A stretch of DNA of 38,915 nt from an uncultured Bacteroides sp. GTDB lineage: Bacteria; Bacteroidota; Bacteroidia; Bacteroidales; Bacteroidaceae. The first letter of the stretch is position 1. Each line of letters starts with the position of its first letter. The notes beneath the pieces are model-generated. The model was not told where the DNA came from and did no database searches. It was given only the letters and a program-made list of their open reading frames with translations. The stretch lies in assembly GCA_944321465.1 (NCBI GenBank), contig CALULL010000023.1:1-38915 (forward strand), read 5' to 3'. A program made the translations under genes and the position numbers. This document shows positions 7,198 through 14,775 of this stretch, piece by piece.

Positions 7198-7498
7198 AAT
7201 CGAATTGGGGATAAGAGTAAAGCGTCCACCCGCTCCATGCTTCTGCACCGTTGGCCCCAGCAGGCAACTGTGCAAGACGGACAGGAGAAAAGAATCGGCA
7301 GGCATCCACCCCGCCCGCAGGCACAAGCAACAGCACACCGGGCAACCACAGGGTGTCCTCAACCTCGCGCTCAAGGGGAAAGACACGGCAGACGCATGTT
7401 CCCGCCACCTCCACTACCTGTTTGGACAAGTAGCCCTCCCCGGCGATGTACAAGCGAAGGGCAGCATAGCGGCGGCGAAGCGAAGGGGAACTTTTCAT
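7148..7498 (-). CDS. 116-aa unknown protein, last gene of the ileS operon
   Basis: I do not recognise a domain. Two things support it as a real gene. Its ATG (7496-7498) overlaps the TGA of the upstream DUF4296 gene as ATGA, the same coupling seen between lspA and the DUF4296 gene. The product also looks like a folded protein: a basic start (MKSSPSLRRRYAALRLYIAG), alternating hydrophobic strands such as KQVVEVAGTCVCRVFPLE and LWLPGVLLLVPAGG, and the tail YPQFDFNSQQPVGGTLRTRLP in parts. There is no signal peptide or membrane segment, so it is probably cytoplasmic. Its last 50 bp lie antisense to the end of the RNA methyltransferase gene. If it is not coding, this stretch would be an unexplained 300-bp gap. 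Confidence 0.7.
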   Translation of the reverse strand: MKSSPSLRRRYAALRLYIAGEGYLSKQVVEVAGTCVCRVFPLEREVEDTLWLPGVLLLVPAGGVDACRFFSPVRLAQLPAGANGAEAWSGWTLYSYPQFDFNSQQPVGGTLRTRLP

Positions 7499-8358
7499 CG
7501 CGAAGAACGTTGACGAGGAACACGTCCCCTCGGGACGGAGGCTGAAGAGGACGAAGCCGAGGGACGGACCGCAACCGCAGAATCCTTCGAATGGTAGCGC
7601 ATCAACGCGATGCGGTCGACCTGCAAAGGGCGCACACTGTCTTGCAAGGGGTAGTAGACAAAGCCGCTCACCTCCTTGATGCCTCCCAAGCTGTCGGCCC
7701 ATAAAGACAGCTGCTGCATGCCGTCCTTAGTCACGCGGCGCAGGCACGACACAGTGGTGTCGCTCTCGTAAGCAATTTGCATGGCCATTATAGGCACCAG
7801 GGCCGTGTCCGTCAAAGGACACATCAGGCGGAAACGCGCCTGCCAACGCAGAGTGTCCGTGGAACGGAAGTTGACATCCGAAGGCAAAACGAACTCAATG
7901 AGGTTTCCCAGCGGCATACCCGTCAACCGGTAAGCCCGTTGCCAAGCCCACACGTCGACGCTGTCACCCGCAAGCGACTCCCGAGGCTTATTGTCGCGCA
8001 GGGCGATGAGATCCTTCACGTGGTTCTTCTCAACGTCAAGCCTCTTGGTCACATTTCCATAGACCTCGACGAGAGCCTCCGGATTGCGCGAGTACCAAGC
8101 CAAGGACGAGTCAAACTGCGCCTCGGTGATACCGTGCTTCTGAAACACCGCCTGTACGTACAACGCCCGCTTGTAGCTCTCGCCGCGAGGTACCTCTTCG
8201 GCCATAGCCTTAGCCAGATGATAGTCGTAGAGGACACCCTCCATCTGACGGTCGGTCAGAATGTCCTTGGGCCGCTCTACCCTACAGGCAACCAACCCCA
8301 AGATGCAAAACAGGGGAACAAAGACGAAGCGGAACGAAAAAGGCGTATTGTGTGTCAT
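7495..8358 (-). CDS. DUF4296-domain lipoprotein
   Basis: A 287-residue exported lipoprotein. A hydrophobic signal (FRFVFVPLFCILGLVAC) ends in lipobox LVAC, with Cys at about residue 25. The DUF4296 core follows, starting RPKDILTDRQMEGVLYDYHLAKAMAEE (residues about 29-55 overall). A helical segment FQKHGITEAQFDSSLAWYSRNPE is characteristic of the family. The second half is predicted beta-rich, and the Ser/Pro/Arg-rich tail is probably disordered. The function is unknown. Its start overlaps the lspA stop by 4 bp, so a substrate of lipoprotein processing is encoded directly behind signal peptidase II. Transcribed with ileS, the DksA-like gene and lspA. Confidence 0.85.
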   Translation of the reverse strand: MTHNTPFSFRFVFVPLFCILGLVACRVERPKDILTDRQMEGVLYDYHLAKAMAEEVPRGESYKRALYVQAVFQKHGITEAQFDSSLAWYSRNPEALVEVYGNVTKRLDVEKNHVKDLIALRDNKPRESLAGDSVDVWAWQRAYRLTGMPLGNLIEFVLPSDVNFRSTDTLRWQARFRLMCPLTDTALVPIMAMQIAYESDTTVSCLRRVTKDGMQQLSLWADSLGGIKEVSGFVYYPLQDSVRPLQVDRIALMRYHSKDSAVAVRPSASSSSASVPRGRVPRQRSSR

Positions 8359-8984
8359 GACTTCCGCACGGAGTGATAGGACTCGCTAAGATACTTGCTG
8401 TAGAACAGAAGCAACGCGATGATGCCGCAACTGATGGCCGCATCGGCAAAATTAAAGATGGGGCTGAAGAACACGAACTCGTCGCCACCGACCAAGGGCA
8501 TCCACGTCGGCCACGTAGTCTCGATGATGGGGAAATAGAACATATCCACCACCCGGCCATAGAAGAACGGGGCATATCCGCCACCGGCGGGCAGGAAAGT
8601 GGCAACCTGCGAATAAGTGCTCTCGTTGAAAATCAGCCCGTAGAACATACTGTCCACAATGTTACCCAAAGCCCCTGCCAGAATGAGGGAGACGCAGACG
8701 ATGAAACCGGTCTTCATGCCGTGCTTCACGAACTTATAGAGGAACCAGCCGATGACAGCCACCGCCACGATGCGGAAAGAGGTGAGAAATACTTTGCCCA
8801 CTACTTCCAGCCCAAAGGCCATGCCGTTGTTCTCGGTAAAATAGATATAAAACCAGTCGGTAATGCGTATATGCTCGTGCCAATACATGTTCAGTTTCAC
8901 GGCGAACTTGATAGCCTGGTCCACCACCAGCACAGCAATAATGACCAACCAGGCCAGGCGGCCCTTGGTAAGGAACTTACTCAT
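8355..8984 (-). CDS. lspA: lipoprotein signal peptidase (signal peptidase II)
   Basis: A 209-residue inner-membrane aspartyl protease that cleaves prolipoproteins before the lipidated cysteine. It has four membrane segments at about 11-28, 68-88, 93-112 and 180-200. The two catalytic motifs are visible: LAGALGNIVDSMFYG (about 103-117, Asp of GNxxD) and FNFADAAIS (about 175-183, Asp of FNxAD). It is longer than the E. coli enzyme (about 164 aa) because of a periplasmic insertion between the motifs (PAGGGYAPFFYGRVVDMFYF), which is common in Bacteroidota. It lies third in the ileS operon and overlaps the next gene by 4 bp. ileS-lspA linkage is also known in Proteobacteria. Confidence 0.95.
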   Translation of the reverse strand: MSKFLTKGRLAWLVIIAVLVVDQAIKFAVKLNMYWHEHIRITDWFYIYFTENNGMAFGLEVVGKVFLTSFRIVAVAVIGWFLYKFVKHGMKTGFIVCVSLILAGALGNIVDSMFYGLIFNESTYSQVATFLPAGGGYAPFFYGRVVDMFYFPIIETTWPTWMPLVGGDEFVFFSPIFNFADAAISCGIIALLLFYSKYLSESYHSVRKS

Positions 8985-9107
8985 TCGGAATACTAATAAA
9001 ACGTTCGTACATAAAAAGCAAAGGCACAGGCTCCTCGACCGGTCTCTTTCCCGTCTGGTGCCTGTACCTTTACTGCATGGGTATTTGTCAGAATGGCATA
9101 AACACGC

Positions 9108-9488
9108 TTATCGCTTGCCGTTATTCTTCGCTTCGATGCTCAGCGTAGCGTGAGGGACTGCCCGCAAGCGTTCGGCGGGAATCAGCTTACCTGTCTCACG
9201 ACAAATGCCATAGGTCTTGTTCTCTATGCGCACCAAGGCTGCACGAAGGTTCTGGATGAACTTCAGTTGACGCTGGGCCAAACGTGTAGTTTCCTCCTTG
9301 GAAAGCGTATTGGCCCCCTCTTCCAGCACCTTGTATGTGGGCGAGGTGTCGTCCGTGTCGTTACCGTCTTCGCCCGTAAGGCTCGCCCTCAGCAAGTCGT
9401 AGTCGCGCTGCGCCAGTTCCAACTTCTCCATAATGATGGCACGGAACTCCTCCAGCTCAGCATCCGAGTATCTTGTCTTTTCTGCCAT
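9108..9488 (-). CDS. DksA/TraR-family regulator lacking the zinc-finger cysteines
   Basis: A 126-residue protein. Residues about 8-90 form the coiled-coil hairpin of DksA-type RNA-polymerase secondary-channel proteins, with an acidic tip region GEDGNDTDDTSPTYKV (about 39-54). The C-terminal region YGICRETGKLIPAERLRAVPHA (about 94-115) aligns with the DksA/TraR zinc-finger motif. It keeps only one of the four cysteines of the classical C4 finger, so zinc binding is unlikely. DksA proteins tune transcription with ppGpp at stable-RNA and amino-acid promoters. Whether this variant does so is inference. It is 41 bp behind ileS and 123 bp before lspA, in the same direction. Confidence 0.85.
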   Translation of the reverse strand: MAEKTRYSDAELEEFRAIIMEKLELAQRDYDLLRASLTGEDGNDTDDTSPTYKVLEEGANTLSKEETTRLAQRQLKFIQNLRAALVRIENKTYGICRETGKLIPAERLRAVPHATLSIEAKNNGKR

Positions 9489-9529
9489 AAGTTCTTAATG
9501 TGTTAGTCCTGTTAGGATTTATATTACAT

Positions 9530-12500
9530 TCATTCCTTGATGACGCGCACGTGCAGCGAACAATCGTCCAACTCCAGTTCCACTCCGTTCTCCACCGTAT
9601 CGGCCAGCACCAAGGAAGTAGCCAAAACTTGGCCGCAAATATAGTCTTTATATTCATTTACCGCATCATCCGTTTGGGGATTTTTAGACAAACTAATCTT
9701 TATTTTATCCGTTATCTCGAAGCCGCTTGATTTGCGGATGTTCTGAATGCGGTTTACCAGTTCGCGGGCGATGCCTTCGCGTCTCAGAGGTTCGGTGATG
9801 GTCACTTCGAGTGCTACCGTCAGTCGTCCCTCGTTGGCTACCAGCCAGCCGGGAATATCCTCGCTGTAGATGTCAACATCGGCAACGTCGATGACGGCCT
9901 CTCCCCCGCCCTCCAAGGACAGAACGAGCCTGCCTTCTTGTTCCAGACGGGCGATGGCTTCCTGCGACATAGCTGCCACGGCGGCGGCTACCGACTTCAT
10001 CTGCTTGCCAAACTTAGGCCCAAGTTTCTTGAAGTCGCACTTCACACGCTTCACCAGGACTCCGACCGCGTTGTCGACGAAGCGTATCTCCTTCACGTTC
10101 ACTTCGTTCATTATCAAGCTCTTCACAGCTTCCACGCGGACACGCTGCACTTCGTCCAGAACGGGTATCATAATGCACTGCAGCGGCTGGCGCACCTTGA
10201 TATTCACCTTCCGACGCAAGGCCAGTACCATAGAAGTGACCGTCTGGGCCATCTGCATACGCGACTCCAGTTCCTTGTCTATCATCTCCTCGCGACACTC
10301 GGGGAAGCGAGACAGATGGACGGACTCCACGTTGTCGCGGCCCGTGACGCTTACCAGGTCCATATACAACTGGTCGGCGTAGAAAGGTGCTATCGGAGCC
10401 ATAAGTTTGGCAACTGTCTCCAGGCACGTGTACAGCGTCTGGAAGGCCGAAAGTTTGTCCGTCGTCATGCCTCCACCCCAGAAGCGTTTGCGGTTAAGGC
10501 GCACATACCAGTTGGACAAGTTATCGTTGACGAACTCCGAGATGAGCCGCCCGGCACGGGTCGGTTCGTAGTCATTGTAGCAAACGTCCACGTCCTTCAC
10601 CAGCGTGTTGAGCAACGACAGTATCCAACGGTCTATCTCCGGGCGATCGGCCAGCGGCACATCCGGCTCGCCATACACGAAACCATCGACGTTGGCATAC
10701 AGCACGAAGAAGGAGTACGTATTATATAAGGTGCCGAAGAATTTGCGGCGCACCTCGTCCACTCCGTCGATGTCGAACTTCAGGTTGTCCCACGGCGACG
10801 AGTTGGTTATCATGTACCAGCGCAGCGGGTCGGAGCCATACTGCTCTATCGTGGCGAAGGGGTCGACAGCGTTGCCCAAGCGTTTGGACATCTTCATGCC
10901 ATTCTTGTCGAGCACCAGGCCGTTGGAGATGACAGCCTTGTAGGCCACGCTGTCGAACACCATCGTCGCGATGGCATGGAGGGTGAAGAACCAGCCGCGC
11001 GTCTGGTCCACGCCCTCGGCGATAAAGTCCGCCGGATAGATAGCACGGCTGTCCAGCTCGGCCTTGTGCTCGAACGGATAGTGTACCTGTGCATAGGGCA
11101 TCGACCCGGAGTCGAACCACACGTCGATGAGGTCCGTCTCGCGCTTCATCGGCTCACCCTTGGCCGAAACGAGCACAATGTCGTCCACGTAGGGGCGATG
11201 CAGGTCTATCTTGTCGTAGTTCTCCTTGGTGTAGACACCCGGCTCAAAGCCCTTGTCCCTGTAGGGATTACTGCTCATCAGCCCGACGGCCACCGACTTC
11301 TCTATCTCGCCGTACAACTCTTCGACAGACTCTATGCACTTCTCCTCCGAGCCGTCCTCGGTGCGCCAGATGGGCAACGGCGTGCCCCAGTAGCGCGAGC
11401 GGCTCAGGTTCCAGTCGTTCAGGTTCTCAAGCCACTTGCCGAAGCGTCCTGTGCCGGTCGACTCGGGTTTCCAGTTGATTGTCTTGTTCAGTTCCATCAT
11501 GCGCTCCTTGCACGCCGTGCTGCGGATGAACCAGCTGTCCAGCGGATAGTAGAGCACCGGCTTGTCCGTGCGCCAGCAGTGCGGATAGTTGTGCACATGC
11601 TTCTCTATCTTGAAGGCCAGGCCCTGCCCCTTCAGCATCATGCAAAGGCAGAGGTCCAGCGACTCGGCGGCCTGTGCGGCCTCTTCGTCGTACTTGCCGT
11701 CGACGGTGAAGCGCGGGTCGTAGGCGTTCTTGACCCAACGGCCTGCGTATTCCTTGTACAGCTCCACGTCCACGCACTCCTTCACGAAGCGTCCGTCCAG
11801 TTCGTCGAGCAGATAGAACTTGCCCGCGAGGTCCACCATAGGGCGCGTCTCACCTTTCTTATTTATGAGGAACAGGGCGGGAATGCCAGCCGCACGTGCC
11901 ACCTGGGCATCGTCGGCACCAAACGTCGGGGCTATGTGGACGATGCCTGTACCGTCCTCGGTCGTCACGTAGTCGCCGGGGATGACGCGGAATGCCTTTG
12001 CCGCCGCCTCGTGCCAGTTTCCGTCGCGGTCTACCTCCACGGGCTTCACCCACGGGATAAGCTGTTCGTACTCCATGCCCACCAAGTCGGTGCCCTTGTA
12101 CTCGCCTACCACGCGGAAGGGCACCAGCTTGTCGCCTGCTTTGTAGTCCTCAAGCGGCAGGCCCTCGGCCTTCTTGTTGAAGAGGGCATACAGCAACGGC
12201 TTGGCCAGCACCACCGTCACCTTCTCGCCCGAATAGGCGTTGTAGGTCTGCACGGCCACGTAGTCTATCTTCGGGCCTACGCACAGCGCGGTGTTGCTGG
12301 GCAGCGTCCACGGCGTAGTAGTCCAGGCCAGGAAGTAGGGAGTGCCCCACTGCGCCATCTCGGGCCGGGGATTTTTAATGCGGAACTGTGCCACCGTCGT
12401 GAGGTCCTTCACGTCGCGGTAGCACCCCGGCTGGTTCAGCTCGTGCGAGCTGAGTCCTGTGCCTGCGGCGGGCGAGTAGGGCTGTATGGTGTAGCCCTTG

Positions 12501-13024
12501 TAGAGCAGTCCCTTCTTGTAGAGTTGCTTCAGCAGCCACCACAGGGTCTCGATGTAGCGGTTGTCGTAGGTGATGTAGGGGTCGGTCATGTCCACCCAGT
12601 AGCCCATCTTATGCGTCAGGTCCTCCCACTCCTTCGTGAACTTCATCACGTCCTTGCGGCAGGCGGCGTTGTACTCTTCCACCGAGATGCTTTTGCCGAT
12701 ATCCTCCTTGGTGATGCCCAAGGCCTTCTCCACACCCAGCTCCACGGGCAGGCCGTGCGTGTCCCATCCGGCCTTGCGGCGCACCAGGTAGCCCTTCATC
12801 GTCTTGTAGCGGCAGAAGATGTCCTTGATGGTGCGGGCCATGACGTGATGTATGCCCGGCATACCGTTGGCCGAGGGAGGTCCTTCGTAGAACACGAAAG
12901 AGGGACAGCCCTCACGTTCTGTCATACTCTTGGCGAAGACGCGGTTCTCGTCCCACTTCTTCAGCACTTCCTTGTTTATCTCCGAAAGGTCGAACTTCGG
13001 ATGGTCGGCAAACTTCTTGTTCAT
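9530..13024 (-). CDS. ileS: isoleucyl-tRNA synthetase, eukaryote-like type
   Basis: A 1164-residue class I aminoacyl-tRNA synthetase that charges tRNA-Ile. The HIGH motif is the GIHH variant, PPSANGMPGIHHVMART (residues about 49-65). The editing domain spans roughly 200-400 (LAWTTTPWTLPSNTAL, GTGIVHIAPTFGADD), and the KMSKR loop is KMSKRLGN (about 708-715). A long C-terminal anticodon-binding region follows, without the C-terminal zinc cysteines of E. coli-type IleRS. Length and the PGIHH motif place it with the IleRS2 (eukaryote-like, usually mupirocin-insensitive) group rather than the E. coli-like group (about 940 aa). It heads a five-gene operon from a promoter at 13193 with a leader of roughly 160 nt. 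Confidence 0.95.
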   Translation of the reverse strand: MNKKFADHPKFDLSEINKEVLKKWDENRVFAKSMTEREGCPSFVFYEGPPSANGMPGIHHVMARTIKDIFCRYKTMKGYLVRRKAGWDTHGLPVELGVEKALGITKEDIGKSISVEEYNAACRKDVMKFTKEWEDLTHKMGYWVDMTDPYITYDNRYIETLWWLLKQLYKKGLLYKGYTIQPYSPAAGTGLSSHELNQPGCYRDVKDLTTVAQFRIKNPRPEMAQWGTPYFLAWTTTPWTLPSNTALCVGPKIDYVAVQTYNAYSGEKVTVVLAKPLLYALFNKKAEGLPLEDYKAGDKLVPFRVVGEYKGTDLVGMEYEQLIPWVKPVEVDRDGNWHEAAAKAFRVIPGDYVTTEDGTGIVHIAPTFGADDAQVARAAGIPALFLINKKGETRPMVDLAGKFYLLDELDGRFVKECVDVELYKEYAGRWVKNAYDPRFTVDGKYDEEAAQAAESLDLCLCMMLKGQGLAFKIEKHVHNYPHCWRTDKPVLYYPLDSWFIRSTACKERMMELNKTINWKPESTGTGRFGKWLENLNDWNLSRSRYWGTPLPIWRTEDGSEEKCIESVEELYGEIEKSVAVGLMSSNPYRDKGFEPGVYTKENYDKIDLHRPYVDDIVLVSAKGEPMKRETDLIDVWFDSGSMPYAQVHYPFEHKAELDSRAIYPADFIAEGVDQTRGWFFTLHAIATMVFDSVAYKAVISNGLVLDKNGMKMSKRLGNAVDPFATIEQYGSDPLRWYMITNSSPWDNLKFDIDGVDEVRRKFFGTLYNTYSFFVLYANVDGFVYGEPDVPLADRPEIDRWILSLLNTLVKDVDVCYNDYEPTRAGRLISEFVNDNLSNWYVRLNRKRFWGGGMTTDKLSAFQTLYTCLETVAKLMAPIAPFYADQLYMDLVSVTGRDNVESVHLSRFPECREEMIDKELESRMQMAQTVTSMVLALRRKVNIKVRQPLQCIMIPVLDEVQRVRVEAVKSLIMNEVNVKEIRFVDNAVGVLVKRVKCDFKKLGPKFGKQMKSVAAAVAAMSQEAIARLEQEGRLVLSLEGGGEAVIDVADVDIYSEDIPGWLVANEGRLTVALEVTITEPLRREGIARELVNRIQNIRKSSGFEITDKIKISLSKNPQTDDAVNEYKDYICGQVLATSLVLADTVENGVELELDDCSLHVRVIKE

Positions 13025-13192
13025 CGTTGTATTGTTGTTTCTTATTCCTTACTCTGCTCCAGACGGCGCACGGACCGGCAGCCACACGGCGGTAGCCCCG
13101 CCCGGCGGGAAATCCCGGCTGCCCGCCCGACCGCGACCGTCGCCCACAGGAACCGGCCGACCGCCGGCCGCCCCCACAGGCTTTACGAGCGG
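13025..13192 (-). promoter_or_regulatory. GC-rich structured 5' leader of ileS
   Basis: The stretch between the ileS -7 box and the start codon is unusually long and GC-rich. It contains inverted repeat arms GGCAGCC (13077-13083) and GGCTGCC (13117-13123), with smaller internal palindromes such as GGGATTTCCC on the leader strand. No T-box motif is recognisable, and T-boxes are not expected in this phylum. A regulatory role is only possible. Confidence 0.3.
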
Positions 13193-13200
13193 CAAAGTTA
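13193..13200 (-). promoter_or_regulatory. -7 box of the ileS operon
   Basis: The minus strand reads TAACTTTG, matching TAnnTTTG, in an AT-rich island within GC-rich surroundings. No other box lies between here and the ileS start. Confidence 0.6.
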
Positions 13201-13307
13201 TAAAAAACTTGGATACAACAGCGTATGTGCCAACAACAAATAGCGCGTTCGCCGTCCGCACCCGCCCGCCAGAGCCGCACCAGCCGCGCCGCCTGTAGCC
13301 CCGACGG

Positions 13308-13389
13308 GGGCACAGGTGCGCTCCCCACCGGGCACAGGCCTGCCCGTCGGGGGACACAGGTCTGCCCGCCGCCGGGCGCACCTGTGCTC
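13308..13389. repeat. 22-bp-period palindromic repeat array, locus 4 (4 units)
   Basis: Cores lie at 13314 (AGGTGCGCTCC), 13336 (AGGCCTGCCC), 13358 (AGGTCTGCCC) and 13380 (ACCTGTGCTCC), exactly 22 bp apart. The last has the flipped centre. The array is between the divergent ileS promoter (114 bp away) and the promoter of the downstream lipoprotein (104 bp away). Confidence 0.75.
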
Positions 13390-13483
13390 CCAGGCAGGCG
13401 CGGCAAGCCCCGCAGGCACCGCCACGGGTACTGCGTTAACGCCTTTTCATGCGCCGGCCACTGCCACAGGTGCATTTTTTGTT

Positions 13484-13491
13484 TATCTTTG
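13484..13491 (+). promoter_or_regulatory. -7 box of the 186-aa lipoprotein gene
   Basis: TATCTTTG, preceded by a T-rich run (TTTTTTG at 13475-13481), lies 33 bp before the ATG at 13525. Confidence 0.65.
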
Positions 13492-13524
13492 CACAGCAAG
13501 CACTTACCACTTGGCACCACCGAC

Positions 13525-14085
13525 ATGAACAACCCACATGCACTCATCCTTCTGGCCTGCCTCGCATTGGTCGGATGCCGCCACGACGGACAGCGAGGCG
13601 GCGCAATTGGCGGAAGCGACACAACCACGGCCATACTGGTGGCCGACACCGCCCGCAACGCCGCGAGCGACGGCGACACGCTGCTCTACGAGCTGCCCGA
13701 GTTCTACCTCCTGCGCACCGACACCCTGCCCCCGCCAACCGGCACCACGGTGACGATGCGCACCGAACGCCCGACGTACTGGCCCGACGTGCGAGCCTTG
13801 AACGTCGTCGTGGAGAACCCCACGGACACGCCGCTCGGCTTTGGCCGCAGCTGGGGCATAGAGGTGTGGGACGGGCGGCAATGGCACTCGCCCGAGTGGC
13901 GCGACACCACCCCGCTCGTGTGGCGAGACGACCTGCTGGTGCCACAGGAAGCACCGGCACGCTTCTGCTTCCGCTTCCCCGTGGGGGAGGTGTTCAAGTT
14001 GCCCGCCGGACGCTACCGCATCCTGAAGACCTTCCGGCTGGGCGACCGGCGACTGGACCTGACTGCCGAGTTCCTGATTGAGTGA
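13525..14085 (+). CDS. lipoprotein with an Ig-like beta-sandwich domain
   Basis: A 186-residue predicted lipoprotein. The signal MNNPHALILLACLALVGC has lipobox LVGC (Cys18). After a Gly/Ser/Thr/Asp-rich linker, residues about 70-185 alternate short beta strands: VTMRTERPTY, ALNVVVENPTDTPLGFGRSW, GIEVWDGRQW, PARFCFRFPVG, GRYRILKTFRL and LDLTAEFLIE. The pattern 'NPTD..L.FG..W.IEVWDG..W' resembles the small bacterial Ig-like domains (Big_14 type) found in Bacteroidota lipoproteins. I make that family call from pattern only. ATG 13525 is supported by the promoter box at 13484. The function is unknown. It stands alone, with guaD 187 bp behind it. Confidence 0.78.
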   Translation: MNNPHALILLACLALVGCRHDGQRGGAIGGSDTTTAILVADTARNAASDGDTLLYELPEFYLLRTDTLPPPTGTTVTMRTERPTYWPDVRALNVVVENPTDTPLGFGRSWGIEVWDGRQWHSPEWRDTTPLVWRDDLLVPQEAPARFCFRFPVGEVFKLPAGRYRILKTFRLGDRRLDLTAEFLIE

Positions 14086-14272
14086 AGCCGCCGCAGGCCC
14101 TTGTCCCGCGCGGCCAGCCGCAACGCGGCAAACACCTGCGGCCCGACAGGCTGCACCAGCCGACGCGCCCCCCTTCCTCACCCGACGGGAGCAAACAGAA
14201 AGACGACAAAAGTGCCGGAAGGCTTGCAAATGTGGATAAATATGCCGAATATCGCGTACTAAAACAACCGAC

Positions 14273-14740
14273 ATGGAGAAAGAAGACTTTATGCGGCAGG
14301 CTATAGCCCTGTCCGAAGAGAACGTAAGGCAAGGAGGAGGTCCGTTCGGGGCCGTCATCGTCAAGGACGGGGAGGTAGTGGCCACGGGGACCAACCGCGT
14401 CACCGCCAGCCACGACCCCACGGCCCACGCCGAAGTGAGTGCCATACGCGCCGCCTGCCAGCGGCTGGGGACGTTCGACCTGAGCGGATGCGACATCTAT
14501 ACGTCGTGCGAACCGTGCCCCATGTGCCTGGGCGCAATATACTGGGCACACCTGGACCACATCTATTATGGCAACAACAAAGCCGACGCGGCACGCATCG
14601 GCTTTGACGACTCTTTCATCTACGAAGAGCTGTCCTTGGAGCGCGACCGGCGGCACAAGCCCATGACCGAACTGCTTCCCCACGAGGCCAAAGCCGCCTT
14701 CCGCGCCTGGGAGGAGAAGGCGGACAAGCAAGCCTACTGA
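14273..14740 (+). CDS. guaD: guanine deaminase-like nucleoside deaminase
   Basis: A 155-residue cytidine-deaminase-fold zinc hydrolase. Zinc ligands and catalytic Glu are in DPTAHAEVSAIRAA (HAE at about 52-54) and TSCEPCPMCLGAIYWA (PCPMC at about 82-86). The region GFDDSFIYEEL and a C-terminal aromatic tail (KADKQAY) match the GuaD type, which deaminates guanine to xanthine in purine salvage. The closely similar tRNA-specific TadA and cytosine deaminases normally lack this GFDDSFIY segment. TadA is the main alternative. The gene ends 35 bp from the convergent tsaD. The 187-bp upstream gap is GC-rich, with one ACCTGCGGCC motif near 14134, and I see no clear -7 box. Confidence 0.85.
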   Translation: MEKEDFMRQAIALSEENVRQGGGPFGAVIVKDGEVVATGTNRVTASHDPTAHAEVSAIRAACQRLGTFDLSGCDIYTSCEPCPMCLGAIYWAHLDHIYYGNNKADAARIGFDDSFIYEELSLERDRRHKPMTELLPHEAKAAFRAWEEKADKQAY

Positions 14741-14775
14741 AAGCCCCGCCGCCCGGCTGTCCGTCCCGCTCCCCG

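Noticed and set aside
7198-7494. Treating this stretch as a plain intergenic region containing a foldback-end remnant (ATTGGGGATAAGAG near 7205)
   Set aside because: The sequence is better explained as the 116-aa gene on the minus strand, where these bases encode the YPQFDF segment.
13025-13192. T-box riboswitch in front of ileS
   Set aside because: No T-box sequence or specifier loop is visible, and T-boxes are a feature of Firmicutes and relatives, not of this group. Only a GC-rich structured leader can be stated.
10976-13243. A 755-codon open frame on the plus strand opposite ileS
   Set aside because: It mirrors the ileS gene, whose motifs are unmistakable. The antisense product has no family features, and long antisense frames are expected in GC-rich DNA with biased third positions.
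13308-13389. CRISPR array suggested by regular direct repeats
   Set aside because: Repeat units are about 16 bp with spacers of only about 6 bp, units diverge from each other, and no cas gene is present. This is a short-period palindromic array.
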